This document shows, one piece after another, positions 46,959 through 56,410 of a DNA stretch of 64,000 nucleotides (the stretch's first letter is position 1; each line of letters starts with the position of its first letter). The stretch is taken from NCBI RefSeq assembly GCF_009192765.1, contig NZ_VOHQ01000001.1:682001-746000 (forward strand), in the 5' to 3' direction. This DNA comes from Agriterribacter humi (GTDB taxonomy: Bacteria > Bacteroidota > Bacteroidia > Chitinophagales > Chitinophagaceae). A program made the position numbers and the translations under genes. The notes under the pieces are model-generated. The model had not been told where the DNA came from. It searched no databases and saw only the letters and a list, made by a program, of their open reading frames with translations.

Positions 46959-46971
46959 TTAAACCGTTTAA
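46959..46971. promoter_or_regulatory. Operator-like palindrome 2 (TTAAACCGTTTAA)
   Basis: TTAAAC and GTTTAA flank a central C, a 13-bp palindrome of LacI-family type. It would overlap the -33 position of a promoter with its -7 box at 46987. Confidence 0.5.
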
Positions 46972-46986
46972 ATAGAATTATAATGG

Positions 46987-46994
46987 TAAGTTTA
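46987..46994 (+). promoter_or_regulatory. Putative -7 box of the iol operon (TAAGTTTA)
   Basis: It matches seven of eight positions of TAnnTTTG and lies 19 bases before the iolB ATG. The second palindrome sits at the -33 distance, consistent with repression by occlusion. Confidence 0.4.
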
Positions 46995-47013
46995 CCGGAG
47001 TAAAAAATTACTG

Positions 47014-47889
47014 ATGCCACATCAAAATTTGCTTGTCAGGCCCGATCCGGGAAACCGGAGGTATCATCATTTCACTGCACAGGATGCAGGCTGGAACTAC
47101 CTTAACTTTGAAACAAGGCTCTTAGATAACAATGAGACATTCTCAGAAGACACAGGCGACTATGAATATTGCATTGTTTTACTGGGCGGTAATTTTAAAG
47201 TAAGTTCCAATAAAGGCGAATGGGAAACCCGTAATGGCAGAAAAAACGTATTCAGTGGCATTGCCCATACCTTATACCTCTCCCGCAACACCAATTTTAC
47301 GCTTACCGCGCAAACCGCTAATACGGATATAGCTATATGCCGGGTAGCTACCAATGAAGATCATCCTCCTTATTTAAAGCGGCCCGAAGAGGCAACGATT
47401 GAGTTCAGGGGAGGCGATAATGCCAACCGTCAAATCAATAGTTTGCTTCAACCGGGGTTCAACTGTCATAAAATTGTATGCGTGGAGGTTTATACACCAT
47501 CAGGCAACTGGAGTTCTTACCCTGCGCATAAACACGATGAGCGCAAGGTAGATTCCAATGGCAACCTGTTGGAAGCGGAACTGGAAGAGATTTATTTTTA
47601 TAAAATAGATAAGCCAAACGGCTTTGCCATTCAGCAGGTATATACAGATGACCGCTCATTAGATGAGGTAATAAAGGTGCACAATAACGAAGCGGTGCTG
47701 GTGCCAAAGGGTTATCATCCGGTTGTTGCAGGGCATGGATATAATGTATATTATCTAAACTTTCTTGCGGGCAGCGATCAGTCTTTAGCAAATACCCCCG
47801 ACCCCCAGCAGGAATGGATTTTTGGCACATGGAAGGGACAGGACCCACGGCTTCCGATGGTAACAGCGGAAATGAACAATACCATTTGA
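47014..47889 (+). CDS. iolB: 5-deoxy-glucuronate isomerase
   Basis: A 291-residue bicupin isomerase that converts 5-deoxy-glucuronate to 2-deoxy-5-keto-gluconate in inositol breakdown. Family blocks are GWNYLNFETRLL, CIVLLGGNFKV, NWSSYPAHKHDE (metal-binding histidines), EEIYFYKIDKPNGFAIQQVY, VLVPKGYHPVVAGHGYNVYYLNFLAG and a final EWIFGTWKGQDPRLP. It is first in the operon, directly after the operator region, and iolC starts 10 bases later. Confidence 0.93.
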   Translation: MPHQNLLVRPDPGNRRYHHFTAQDAGWNYLNFETRLLDNNETFSEDTGDYEYCIVLLGGNFKVSSNKGEWETRNGRKNVFSGIAHTLYLSRNTNFTLTAQTANTDIAICRVATNEDHPPYLKRPEEATIEFRGGDNANRQINSLLQPGFNCHKIVCVEVYTPSGNWSSYPAHKHDERKVDSNGNLLEAELEEIYFYKIDKPNGFAIQQVYTDDRSLDEVIKVHNNEAVLVPKGYHPVVAGHGYNVYYLNFLAGSDQSLANTPDPQQEWIFGTWKGQDPRLPMVTAEMNNTI

Positions 47890-47899
47890 GATTATAATT

Positions 47900-48916
47900 A
47901 TGAATGCGACAAAAAAATACGATCTGCTTACTATTGGAAGGTCTTCTATTGATCTGTATTCCGCTAATGTGGGCAGGCCCTTCACTGATATTTCGGCATT
48001 TAATGCATTTGTGGGTGGATGCCCAACCAATATAGCGGTAGGGGCAACAAGACTTGGATTAAAAACCGCCCTGCTTACCGGCATTGGTAACGACCAGGTA
48101 GGAGCTTTCATTAAACACTTTTTACAAAAAGAAAATGTAATCACGGATTTTATACCCACGATAGAGGGTACCCGAAGTTCGGCTGTTATACTTGGCATTG
48201 AACCCCCGGATAAATTTCCACTGGTATATTACCGCGACAACTGCGCAGATATACATTTGGATATTGAGCATATGGACAAAATTCCTTTCAGCGATTTTAA
48301 AGCGGCCATTTTTTCAGGAACGGCTTTAAGCAAGGATCCCAGCCGTACCGCTATGTTTTATGCCCTGGAACTGGCAAAGAAAAATGCTGTTATAAAACTA
48401 TTGGACCTTGATTTCAGGGCCGACCAATGGCACGACCCACGTGCTTTTGGTATAGTTATCCGCACGATCTTACCACAGTTTAATATAGTAATAGGTACTG
48501 AAGAAGAAATACTGGCTGCCTATCTTACCGATATCAGCCAGGTATCCATCAAACACCAGCAAATATCTGCTCCTGAAATCAAAGGCAATATTAACAAAGC
48601 CATACAAAATATCATAGATACCGGCGTTGATACCCTTATCGTGAAAAGAGGAAAAGACGGCGCTTCCGTATTTGAAAAAGGAAAAGCAGAAGTGAAGGTT
48701 CCCGGCTTTCCGGTAGAAGTATTGAATGTGCTTGGCGCGGGAGATGCCTTTGCAGGAGGATTTTCATATGGTTACCTGAGTGGATGGGATCTGTATAAAA
48801 GTGTGCGCATAGGCAATGCCTGCGGCGCCATTATTGTTACGCGGGAAGGTTGCGCTAACTTTATGCCAACGCTGGAAGAGGTTATGCAATTTACAGATGA
48901 ACGGGGTGGGCTGTGA
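47900..48916 (+). CDS. iolC: 5-dehydro-2-deoxygluconokinase
   Basis: A 338-residue PfkB-type sugar kinase that phosphorylates 2-deoxy-5-keto-gluconate. It has YDLLTIGRSSIDLYSANVG at the N-terminus, AFVGGCPTNIAVGATRLGLKTALLTGIG, and the catalytic GAGDAFAGGFSYG near residue 277. The C-terminal DUF2090 domain found fused to IolC in some proteobacteria is absent, consistent with a separate aldolase gene in this operon (53561). A 183-base word-like spacer follows. Confidence 0.93.
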   Translation: MNATKKYDLLTIGRSSIDLYSANVGRPFTDISAFNAFVGGCPTNIAVGATRLGLKTALLTGIGNDQVGAFIKHFLQKENVITDFIPTIEGTRSSAVILGIEPPDKFPLVYYRDNCADIHLDIEHMDKIPFSDFKAAIFSGTALSKDPSRTAMFYALELAKKNAVIKLLDLDFRADQWHDPRAFGIVIRTILPQFNIVIGTEEEILAAYLTDISQVSIKHQQISAPEIKGNINKAIQNIIDTGVDTLIVKRGKDGASVFEKGKAEVKVPGFPVEVLNVLGAGDAFAGGFSYGYLSGWDLYKSVRIGNACGAIIVTREGCANFMPTLEEVMQFTDERGGL

Positions 48917-48961
48917 AAATGCTGTGGTCGGTACGCGATGAAGAAGCGTCAGACCGCGGGG

Positions 48962-49080
48962 GATTGTTGCAGGGTGCAGGTTACAAGTTGCAGGTTTCAG
49001 GGGGAAAAAGCATTCCGAAGTAAGTGAAAGGGTAACAGGGTTCAATGCCGCTGATAGCTGATTGCCGATAGCTGATAGCT
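48962..49080. repeat. Word-like degenerate spacer between iolC and iolA
   Basis: It contains GGGTGCAGGTTACAAGTTGC and, near 49050-49080, repeated units of GCTGATAGCTGATTGCCGAT type. It has no coding frame. Confidence 0.55.
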
Positions 49081-49099
49081 AAAAAAACATAAAATCAAT

Positions 49100-50566
49100 A
49101 TGGAAAAATTAAGAAATTATATCAACGGACAATGGGTAAGCAGCAGTGCAACCACGTATGTGAATGTAGTAAATCCTGCCAGCCAGGAGGTGCTTGCCCA
49201 GGTTCCTTCGGGTACTCCCGCCGATGTGGATGCGGCAGTTCAGTCATCTGAAAATGCTTTTGCCACATGGAAACGTTTGCCGGCAGGAAAGCGCATCCAG
49301 TACCTTTTTCATTTAAAAAGATTACTGGAAGAAAATATTGATGAGCTTTCCAAAACCATTACGCTGGAATCGGGAAAAACATATGCCGAATCTAAAGCAG
49401 AATGGGTTCGCGCTATTGAAAATGTAGAAAATGCATGCGGCATACCCGCATTGATGCAGGGCGATTTTTCGGAAGATATTTCTTTGGGCATTGATGAATA
49501 TATGATCCGCCAGCCTCTTGGTGTTTGTGCCTGCATTTCGCCCTTCAATTTCCCCGGCATGATACCTTTCTGGTTTCTGCCTTATGCCATCGCCTGCGGA
49601 AATACGTTCATCATCAAACCTTCTGAAAAAGTGCCGCTTACCATGACGAAAGTAATGGAACTGGTAGCGAAATTAGATTTACCGGCCGGAGTAATCAATA
49701 TGATACATGGCGGCAAATCCGTTGTAGACGGCATGCTCGAACATCCTGGTATTAAGGCGGTGAGTTTTGTGGGTTCGTCTGCTATAGCCCGTTATGTATA
49801 TGCCAAAGGCGCCGCTAACGGCAAGCGCGTACAGGCGCAGGGTGGTGCAAAAAATCCGGTGATCATTTTATCCGATGCCGATTTAGACATGACTACGCAA
49901 ATTGTGGTAGACAGCGTATATGGCTGTGCAGGGCAACGTTGCCTGGCTGCATCAACGATTATAACGGTTGGAGAACATGCCAATTTTACCGAAAGCCTGG
50001 TAGAACTGAGCCGCAAACGCAGTACCGGATTTGGACTGGACGAAAGCGTACAAATGGGGCCGGTAATTACGGCCGATAGCAAAACGCGTGTGAACAGTCT
50101 TATAGAAAAAGGCATACAGGAAGGAGGCAGATTATTATTAGATGGCCGAGATGCTAAAATTTCCGGCTACGAAAAAGGTAATTTTATACAGCCCACTATT
50201 ATAGAAGATATCCCTCTTCATGGTGAAATAGCGGGCACCGAAATATTTGGGCCGGTAATGAGCTTAGTGCATATCAATACTATTGAAGAAGCCATTGCTT
50301 ATGTAAACGGAAATAAATATGGCAATATGGCCTGCATATTTACCAGCAGCGGGTTGCACGCCCGCAGATTCAGAAATGAAGCAGACGCAGGTAATATAGG
50401 TATTAATATAGGCGTTGCGGCGCCGGTAGCGCAGTTTCCCTTCAGTGGATGGAAAGAAAGTTTTTTTGGCGACCTGCACGGGCAGGGTAAACATGCCATT
50501 GAATTTTTTACACAAACCAAAGTGGTGATCGAAAGATGGCTGAAGGAATGGACCAGGAAGTTTTAG
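49100..50566 (+). CDS. iolA: CoA-acylating methylmalonate-semialdehyde dehydrogenase
   Basis: A 488-residue ALDH-superfamily enzyme that oxidises malonate semialdehyde (the last inositol product) or methylmalonate semialdehyde with CoA and NAD to acetyl-CoA or propionyl-CoA. The family start [13 protein letters not shown], the NAD-binding text [12 protein letters not shown] and the catalytic cysteine 281 in [11 protein letters not shown] are present. The glutamate of ordinary ALDHs is not used in this family. It is inside the iol operon, flanked by spacers of 183 and 172 bases. Confidence 0.92.
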   Translation: MEKLRNYINGQWVSSSATTYVNVVNPASQEVLAQVPSGTPADVDAAVQSSENAFATWKRLPAGKRIQYLFHLKRLLEENIDELSKTITLESGKTYAESKAEWVRAIENVENACGIPALMQGDFSEDISLGIDEYMIRQPLGVCACISPFNFPGMIPFWFLPYAIACGNTFIIKPSEKVPLTMTKVMELVAKLDLPAGVINMIHGGKSVVDGMLEHPGIKAVSFVGSSAIARYVYAKGAANGKRVQAQGGAKNPVIILSDADLDMTTQIVVDSVYGCAGQRCLAASTIITVGEHANFTESLVELSRKRSTGFGLDESVQMGPVITADSKTRVNSLIEKGIQEGGRLLLDGRDAKISGYEKGNFIQPTIIEDIPLHGEIAGTEIFGPVMSLVHINTIEEAIAYVNGNKYGNMACIFTSSGLHARRFRNEADAGNIGINIGVAAPVAQFPFSGWKESFFGDLHGQGKHAIEFFTQTKVVIERWLKEWTRKF

Positions 50567-50655
50567 TGGGAAGTCGTAAGTGGTAAGGCATCAATGTCTC
50601 CGTTGCGTACTTTGCTTCCTTTGTGCCCTTTCCCCCCGTCCAAGTGGTGTCATCC

Positions 50656-50736
50656 CCGCCTGAATGGATCAGTCGGGCAGGCGGGTGTGAAATAGCAAAA
50701 AGGCATCAAATTTCAAATGTTAAATCTCAAATTATA
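50656..50736. repeat. Palindrome and AAATTTGA-word spacer before iolG
   Basis: CCCGCCTG (near 50656) and CAGGCGGG (near 50677) form an imperfect palindrome of the GCCTG class. It is followed at 50706-50736 by the tract CAAATTTCAAATGTTAAATC, the complement of the word family seen at 16345. Confidence 0.5.
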
Positions 50737-50738
50737 AC

Positions 50739-51758
50739 ATGTCAAAAAAATTAAAAACCGGCGTAATCGGGCTCGGACGTATCGGGCAGATACATCTTTC
50801 CAACCTGCTGTACAATACACAAAATGCGGAAGTGATCATTGCATCTGATGTTTCCCCCGGTGCGCATGAATATGCCAAACGCCTGGGCGTACCACAGGTA
50901 ACTACCCGCGCAGAAGAAGTGATTGATCATCCGGATGTGGAGGCGGTTATTATTTGTGCTCCTACACCGCAGCACGTGCCTTATACTATCGCTGCCGCAC
51001 AGGCGAAAAAACATGTATTTTGCGAGAAGCCATTGGATGTTACGCTTCCGGCTATTCTTTCTGCCCAACAAGCGGTAAAGGAAAACGGCGTAAAACTCAT
51101 GCTGGGCTTTAACCGCAGGTTCGATCCGAATTTTGCCAGGATTGGGTCACTCGTAAAGAATGACGCCATTGGTGAACCACATATTTTGCGGATCACCAGC
51201 CGCGACCCGGCACCTCCGCCATTGGAATATGTAAAAATTTCGGGCGGTCTTTTTCTTGATATGACCATCCACGATTTTGATATGGCCCGTTTTATTACGG
51301 GCAGTGAAGTAAAAGAAGTATTTGTAAAGGGAGATGCACTGATAGATCCCCGTATTAAACAGTATGATGATATAGATACAGCCGTAATCGTACTTACATT
51401 TGAGAACGGCGCTATTGGTGTAATTGATAACAGCCGTAAAACGGTGTACGGATACGATCAAAGGCTCGAGATATTTGGTTCAAAAGGAATGGCAAAAGCA
51501 GAAAATAATACGCCGGATAATGTAATGCAATACGGAAATGAAGGCGGGCAAACTGCATTACCACTCTACTTTTTCCTGGAACGTTATGAAAAAGCTTACC
51601 GCACCTGCATGCAGTCGTTTATAGATTGTGTGCTAAACGATACAGCTTCGCCTGTAGATGCGCACGATGGGCTTATGGCAACCGCCATAGGACTTGCCGC
51701 AGGTTTGTCTTTAAAAGAAAACAGGGCTGTGAGGATGGATGAAATAATAAAAATATAA
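50739..51758 (+). CDS. iolG: Inositol 2-dehydrogenase
   Basis: A 339-residue cytosolic Gfo/Idh/MocA oxidoreductase. It starts KTGVIGLGRIGQIHLSNL (Rossmann GxGxxG), has the catalytic EKPLDVTLPA with lysine, and the inositol-dehydrogenase blocks LGFNRRFDPNFARIG, GGLFLDMTIHDFDMARF and FENGAIGVIDNSRKTVYGYDQR. It oxidises myo-inositol to scyllo-inosose with NAD, the first step of the pathway. It lacks a signal peptide, unlike the two exported family members in this window. Confidence 0.92.
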   Translation: MSKKLKTGVIGLGRIGQIHLSNLLYNTQNAEVIIASDVSPGAHEYAKRLGVPQVTTRAEEVIDHPDVEAVIICAPTPQHVPYTIAAAQAKKHVFCEKPLDVTLPAILSAQQAVKENGVKLMLGFNRRFDPNFARIGSLVKNDAIGEPHILRITSRDPAPPPLEYVKISGGLFLDMTIHDFDMARFITGSEVKEVFVKGDALIDPRIKQYDDIDTAVIVLTFENGAIGVIDNSRKTVYGYDQRLEIFGSKGMAKAENNTPDNVMQYGNEGGQTALPLYFFLERYEKAYRTCMQSFIDCVLNDTASPVDAHDGLMATAIGLAAGLSLKENRAVRMDEIIKI

Positions 51759-51872
51759 TGATAATGTGTGAAGTGAAAGATGAAAGAACTCGCCATTTAC
51801 CATTCACAACTCACAACTCACTATTCACAATTCACCACTGACTACTCACCACTCACTTAATAATCCCTAACG
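51759..51872. repeat. CTCACNA-word spacer before the symporter
   Basis: A tract of degenerate short units: CATTCACAACTCACAACTCA, then CTATTCACAATTCACCACTG, then ACTACTCACCACTCACTTAA. It has no coding frame. The transcript strand is rich in C, A and T and should be single-stranded. Confidence 0.65.
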
Positions 51873-53483
51873 ATGAACCAAACTGGCTTGCACACATTAG
51901 ATTACCTGGTTTTTTTTCTGTACCTCGCCATCATTGGTGGTTACGGATATTGGATATATAAAAAGAAAACCAACAAATCCAATACCGCTTCGGGGTTTTT
52001 CCTTGCTGAAGGTTCGCTTACCTACTGGGCTATTGGCGCATCACTGATCGCTTCCAATATTTCGGCCGAACATTTCATAGGTATGTCGGGCTCCGGTTTT
52101 GCTATTGGTTTGGCCATTTCATCGTACGAGTGGATGGCAGCGGCTGCATTGATCGTAGTTGCCGTTTTCTTTTTGCCCGTATATCTTAAGAACAAGATAT
52201 ATACTATGCCCCAGTTTTTGCGGCAGCGCTATAACCCTGTTGTAGCCACTACAATGGCGGTATTCTGGTTATTATTGTACATATTCGTTAACCTCACTTC
52301 CATCATTTACCTCGGCGCACTGGCCTTAGAAGTAACCGCCGGCATCAATTTTAATGTAGCAGTTGTGGCTTTAGCGCTTTTCGCCATTTTAATTACCATT
52401 GGCGGCATGAAGGTGATCGGGTATACGGATGTAGTGCAGGTAATAGTGCTTATTATTGGCGGACTGATCACTACTTATTTAGCGCTTGACCTGGTGGCAA
52501 AAGAATTTGGCAAACCGGATATACTGAGTGCTTTCGGAACATTAAAAACACAGGCCGATACGCATTTCCACATGATACTGAAACAGGATAATCCGTACTA
52601 CAAGGATTTACCGGGTTTAACTGTTATCATTGGCGCTATGTGGATCAACAACCTGAACTACTGGGGCTGCAATCAATATATTATACAACGCACACTGGGC
52701 GCCGACTTAGAAACAGCGAGAAAAGGAATTTTGTTCGCTGCTTTTTTAAAACTGCTCGTTCCATTGATCGTTGTTATACCAGGGATAGCCGCTTTTGTAC
52801 TGCATCAAAATGGCATGTTCCAGCAGGAAATGGTTGATGCCGCAGGAACGGTAAAACCAGACCATGCTTATCCCGTATTGCTGAACTTATTGCCCATGGG
52901 TTTAAAAGGAGTAGCCTTTGCTGCACTAACCGCCGCCATCGTAGCATCACTTGCAGGCAAGGCCAATAGCATCTCCACCATTTTTACTTTAGACATTTAT
53001 AAACTATACATCAAACCTGGCGCTTCCGAAAAACACCTGATCCGTGTGGGCCGTCTCGCCGTTTGGGTGTCCATGCTCATCGCGGTTTTGATTGCCCCAC
53101 AGCTAAAAGTGCTGGAACAGGCATACCAGTTCATACAGGAATATTCAAGCTTTATTACCCCGGGTGTATTTGCAATATTCTTTTTCGGTATGTTCTGGAA
53201 AAGGGCTACCTCCGCTGCGGCATTAACTACCGCCTTGCTAACCATACCGCTATCCACCGCATTCAAATTCTGGTTACCGGAAATACCCTTCTTAAACAGG
53301 ATGGGTATCGCTTTCCTGATCTTATCGGCGGTAATGGTCATTATTAGCCTCACTTCAAAAACCAAAAACAACCAGGGACAGATTGAGATAGAAATGCCTT
53401 CGTTTAACCTGAGCCGTTCGTTTATTGTTGGCGCTACTATCATATGCGGTATCCTGGCAGCTTTGTATACGGCGTTCTGGTAA
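51873..53483 (+). CDS. Sodium/solute symporter (SSS), probable inositol importer
   Basis: A 536-residue inner-membrane protein with about fourteen helices and the SSS/SGLT blocks: YWAIGASLIASNISAEHFIGMSGSG near residue 50 (Na+ site region), MPQFLRQRYNP, GGMKVIGYTDVVQVIVLIIGG and AFAALTAAIVASLAGKANSISTIFTLDIYK. SGLT-like members import sugars or inositol with sodium. Its position inside the iol operon makes myo-inositol the likely substrate. Confidence 0.88.
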   Translation: MNQTGLHTLDYLVFFLYLAIIGGYGYWIYKKKTNKSNTASGFFLAEGSLTYWAIGASLIASNISAEHFIGMSGSGFAIGLAISSYEWMAAAALIVVAVFFLPVYLKNKIYTMPQFLRQRYNPVVATTMAVFWLLLYIFVNLTSIIYLGALALEVTAGINFNVAVVALALFAILITIGGMKVIGYTDVVQVIVLIIGGLITTYLALDLVAKEFGKPDILSAFGTLKTQADTHFHMILKQDNPYYKDLPGLTVIIGAMWINNLNYWGCNQYIIQRTLGADLETARKGILFAAFLKLLVPLIVVIPGIAAFVLHQNGMFQQEMVDAAGTVKPDHAYPVLLNLLPMGLKGVAFAALTAAIVASLAGKANSISTIFTLDIYKLYIKPGASEKHLIRVGRLAVWVSMLIAVLIAPQLKVLEQAYQFIQEYSSFITPGVFAIFFFGMFWKRATSAAALTTALLTIPLSTAFKFWLPEIPFLNRMGIAFLILSAVMVIISLTSKTKNNQGQIEIEMPSFNLSRSFIVGATIICGILAALYTAFW

Positions 53484-53560
53484 ACAAATTTGAAAGTTTA
53501 TAGTTTAGGGTTTATAGTTAGGTAACCACAAACTATAAACCATAAATCACAAATAAAACA
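53484..53560. repeat. TATAGTTT-word spacer with hairpin
   Basis: Words of the TTTATAGTTTAGGGTTTATAG type occur here. GGTTTATAGTT (53509-53519) and AACTATAAACC (53531-53541) form a perfect 11-bp inverted repeat with an 11-nt loop. Confidence 0.55.
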
Positions 53561-54511
53561 ATGTTACTAACTACAAAAGAAATATTCAGCAAATGTTACG
53601 GGCAATATGCTGTGCCGGCGGTGAATGTCTTTTTTATGGAAGAGATACATGGATTGTTTGCCGCGGCTCAGGAAGCCAAAGCGCCTTTTATTGTGCAAAC
53701 CACACCTTTTGCCCGCGACTATGCGAATGCACACATGCTACTGGCAATGATACAGGCGGCAGCGAAAATATATCCGCAAACCGTATATGCTGTCCATCTT
53801 GATCATGGATATGAAGCGCATATATGGGATGCTATTGAAAGCGGAGGTTATACTTCTGTAATGATTGACGCTTCGCACGATGATCTGGAAAAGAATATTG
53901 GCCGCACTAAAGCCGTTGTAGAAAAAGCCCACGCCAAAAATATAAGTGTGGAAGCGGAACTGGGTGTGCTGGCGGGCGTGGAAGATGATCTGACGGTGGA
54001 GGCAGCCCATTCTTTTTATACCAATCCAAAAGATGTAGAAACTTTTGTAAACCAAACCGGCTGCGATAGTTTGGCCATCGCTGTAGGTACCAGTCATGGC
54101 GCTTATAAATTTTCCGGCGGACAGGGCTTACAATTGCAAATACTCAAAGAAATTCAACAACGCCTTTCTGGTTTTCCTTTGGTATTACATGGCGGATCCA
54201 ATGTAAATGAGGAAGTAGTGCGAAGGATAAACGCTGCCGGTGGCAAATTAAAAACAGATGCTAAAGGTGTGCAGGAAGATGAGCTGAAAAAAGCGATAGC
54301 GCTCGGTATCTGTAAAGTAAATATTGCTACCGATACCCGATTGTTATGGACAATGGTAAACCGCGAATTTTTCCGCGACCGCCCGGATGAATTTGCACCC
54401 ACAACACCTGGCAAAATATTTATGGAAACGTATAAAGCGTTTATGCTGAAGAAGTTTGAATTGATGGAAGCGGTGGGAAAGAGTTTAGAGTTTGTGATTT
54501 GTGATTTATAG
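53561..54511 (+). CDS. iolJ: Class II aldolase, probable 5-dehydro-2-deoxyphosphogluconate aldolase
   Basis: A 316-residue zinc-dependent class II aldolase of the fructose-bisphosphate aldolase family. Zinc and catalytic residues are visible in VHLDHGYEA, VEAELG, GTSHGAYKF and LHGGSN, and the phosphate loop lies in KVNIATDTRL. In the operon it should split 2-deoxy-5-keto-gluconate-6-phosphate to dihydroxyacetone phosphate and malonate semialdehyde (the IolJ step). The last codons (LEFVICDL) are written in the same TTTGTGATTT words as the neighbouring spacers, so its C-terminus may have been altered by a spacer repeat. Confidence 0.82.
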   Translation: MLLTTKEIFSKCYGQYAVPAVNVFFMEEIHGLFAAAQEAKAPFIVQTTPFARDYANAHMLLAMIQAAAKIYPQTVYAVHLDHGYEAHIWDAIESGGYTSVMIDASHDDLEKNIGRTKAVVEKAHAKNISVEAELGVLAGVEDDLTVEAAHSFYTNPKDVETFVNQTGCDSLAIAVGTSHGAYKFSGGQGLQLQILKEIQQRLSGFPLVLHGGSNVNEEVVRRINAAGGKLKTDAKGVQEDELKKAIALGICKVNIATDTRLLWTMVNREFFRDRPDEFAPTTPGKIFMETYKAFMLKKFELMEAVGKSLEFVICDL

Positions 54512-54540
54512 TTTAAAATCATTAAGAGATAAAAATTTCG
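54487..54540. repeat. Word-like tract overlapping the 3' end of the aldolase gene
   Basis: GTTTAGAGTTTGTGATTTGT then GATTTATAGTTT repeats the vocabulary of 53490-53555 (there on the other strand as AACTATAAACC, AAATCACAAA). The first half encodes the last eight residues of the aldolase, and the stop codon is within the tract. Confidence 0.5.
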
Positions 54541-54543
54541 ATC

Positions 54544-56406
54544 ATGAAAAAAAGATTAACCGTTGCGCAGGCAACCATCGCATTTTTAAAAAACCAGTAC
54601 ACAGAGCGCGATGGCGTTGAACAGCCTTTTTTTGCAGGGTGTTTCGGCATATTCGGGCATGGTAACGTGGCCGGGTTGGGGCAGGCCTTACAGGAAAACC
54701 CCGACTTCAGGTATTACCAGTGCCGCAACGAGCAATCCATGGTACATACTGCTGTTGCCTATGCGAAAGTAAAGAACAGGCTAAGCGCTTTTGCCTGTAC
54801 TACGTCCATTGGCCCGGGCGCTACCAATATGTTAACCGGCGCTGCACTGGCAACCATCAACCGCATCCCTGTATTATTATTACCGGGAGATATTTTTGCC
54901 ACCCGCGAACCTGCTCCTGTATTGCAGCAATTAGAAAGCGCTGTTACGCAGGATATATCGGTGAACGATTGTTTTAAACCGGTTTCCAAATACTGGGACA
55001 GGATCAACCGCCCCGAACAATTGATCTATGCATTGCCTGAAGTGATGCGGGTGCTTACTTCTCCATCCGAAACAGGAGCCGTTACCCTTTCCATGCCACA
55101 GGATGTACAAACACATGCCTATGATTTTCCCGCTTCGCTTTTTGAAAAAAGAGTGTGGCATATCCCCCGCTCCAGGCCGGACAGCAGCCTGTTGAAAAAA
55201 GCAGCGGAGTGGATCAGCAAGTCCAAAAATCCTGTTATCGTTGCAGGCGGAGGAACCATATACAGCGGGGCAAGTGATGTGCTGCACCAGTTTGCCACAC
55301 AAACTGGTATACCGGTGGGTGAAACATTTGCAGGCAAAGGTTCGGTAATGTATGATGCGCCGTATTGTGTTGGCGGCCTGGGCGCTACTGGCACTAAATA
55401 CGCCATTGAAATTGCCAATGAAGCAGATGTAGTAATAGGCATTGGCACGCGTTACAGTGATTTCACCACGGCTTCCAAATCCATTTTTAAAAGCCCTGAT
55501 GTTAAATTCATCAACATCAATGTAAGTGAATTTGACGCCCATAAACACAATGCCCTCCCGCTAACCGGCGATGCAAAAGTTACACTGGAAGAATTGCTTT
55601 CTTCACTTGGGAATTACAAGGCAGATGATACCTACCGGAAAAGGATATCCGAAATGAGTAAAGCATGGGATGATGAAGTAACGCAGATTTACGCGGAAGG
55701 TAACGGAACCGTTCCTCCTATTGACCAGGCGGTAGTGATTGGTACGCTCAACAGCTTTATGAACAGGGAAGATATTATGATCAATGCTTCGGGCAGTGCA
55801 CCCGGCGACCTGCATAAATTATGGAGAGCAACAAGCCCTAAAAGTTTCCACCTCGAATATGGATACTCCACCATGGGTTATGAAATTGCGGCCGGACTTG
55901 GGGCAAAGATGGCGGCGCCTGAACGCGAAGTATATGTTATTTGCGGTGATGGCGGCTACCTGATGAACAACCACGAGATCATTACATCCATACAGGAAGG
56001 CGTACGCTTTACCATTTTACTGCTGAACAATAACGGGTATGCCAGTATCGGCGGATTGTCGGAAAGTATAGGCAGCGAAAGATTCGGAACCAAATACAGG
56101 TACAGGGAGGATCAGTCGGGGCAGCTAAGCGGTGAAATATTACCCGTGGACCTTGCTAAAAATGCGGAAAGTCTGGGCGCTGTGGTAATAAAGGCTACGG
56201 ATGCAGCTTCACTGAAAGCCGCGTTAGCATCGGCAACCCAACAGCAACGCACAACCGTAATTTATATTGAAACGCATTTGCACCGTACCGTAAAAGGATA
56301 CAATGCCTGGTGGGAAGTACCGGTTGCTGAAGTATCCACATCGCCTTCGGTACAAAAGGCCTATGAAACCTATAAAGAAAACAAAAAACAACAACGCATA
56401 TTCTGA
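54544..56406 (+). CDS. iolD: 3D-(3,5/4)-trihydroxycyclohexane-1,2-dione hydrolase
   Basis: A 620-residue thiamine-diphosphate enzyme that opens the inositol-derived ring to 5-deoxy-glucuronate. It has RLTVAQATIAFLKNQYTERDG at the N-terminus, QCRNEQSMVHTAVAYAK with the ThDP-activating glutamate, ACTTSIGPGATNMLTGAALA, and the ThDP/Mg motif CGDGGYLMNNHEI...NNNGYASIGG near residue 465. It is 32 bases after the aldolase and 4 bases before iolE. Confidence 0.94.
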   Translation: MKKRLTVAQATIAFLKNQYTERDGVEQPFFAGCFGIFGHGNVAGLGQALQENPDFRYYQCRNEQSMVHTAVAYAKVKNRLSAFACTTSIGPGATNMLTGAALATINRIPVLLLPGDIFATREPAPVLQQLESAVTQDISVNDCFKPVSKYWDRINRPEQLIYALPEVMRVLTSPSETGAVTLSMPQDVQTHAYDFPASLFEKRVWHIPRSRPDSSLLKKAAEWISKSKNPVIVAGGGTIYSGASDVLHQFATQTGIPVGETFAGKGSVMYDAPYCVGGLGATGTKYAIEIANEADVVIGIGTRYSDFTTASKSIFKSPDVKFININVSEFDAHKHNALPLTGDAKVTLEELLSSLGNYKADDTYRKRISEMSKAWDDEVTQIYAEGNGTVPPIDQAVVIGTLNSFMNREDIMINASGSAPGDLHKLWRATSPKSFHLEYGYSTMGYEIAAGLGAKMAAPEREVYVICGDGGYLMNNHEIITSIQEGVRFTILLLNNNGYASIGGLSESIGSERFGTKYRYREDQSGQLSGEILPVDLAKNAESLGAVVIKATDAASLKAALASATQQQRTTVIYIETHLHRTVKGYNAWWEVPVAEVSTSPSVQKAYETYKENKKQQRIF

Positions 56407-56410
56407 TCAT

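Noticed and set aside
51759-51872. CRISPR-like array in CTCACNA tract
   Set aside because: The units are short and degenerate with no fixed repeat/spacer periodicity and no cas genes are present.
54931-55548. 205-codon minus-strand frame
   Set aside because: It is antisense to iolD, which is intact.
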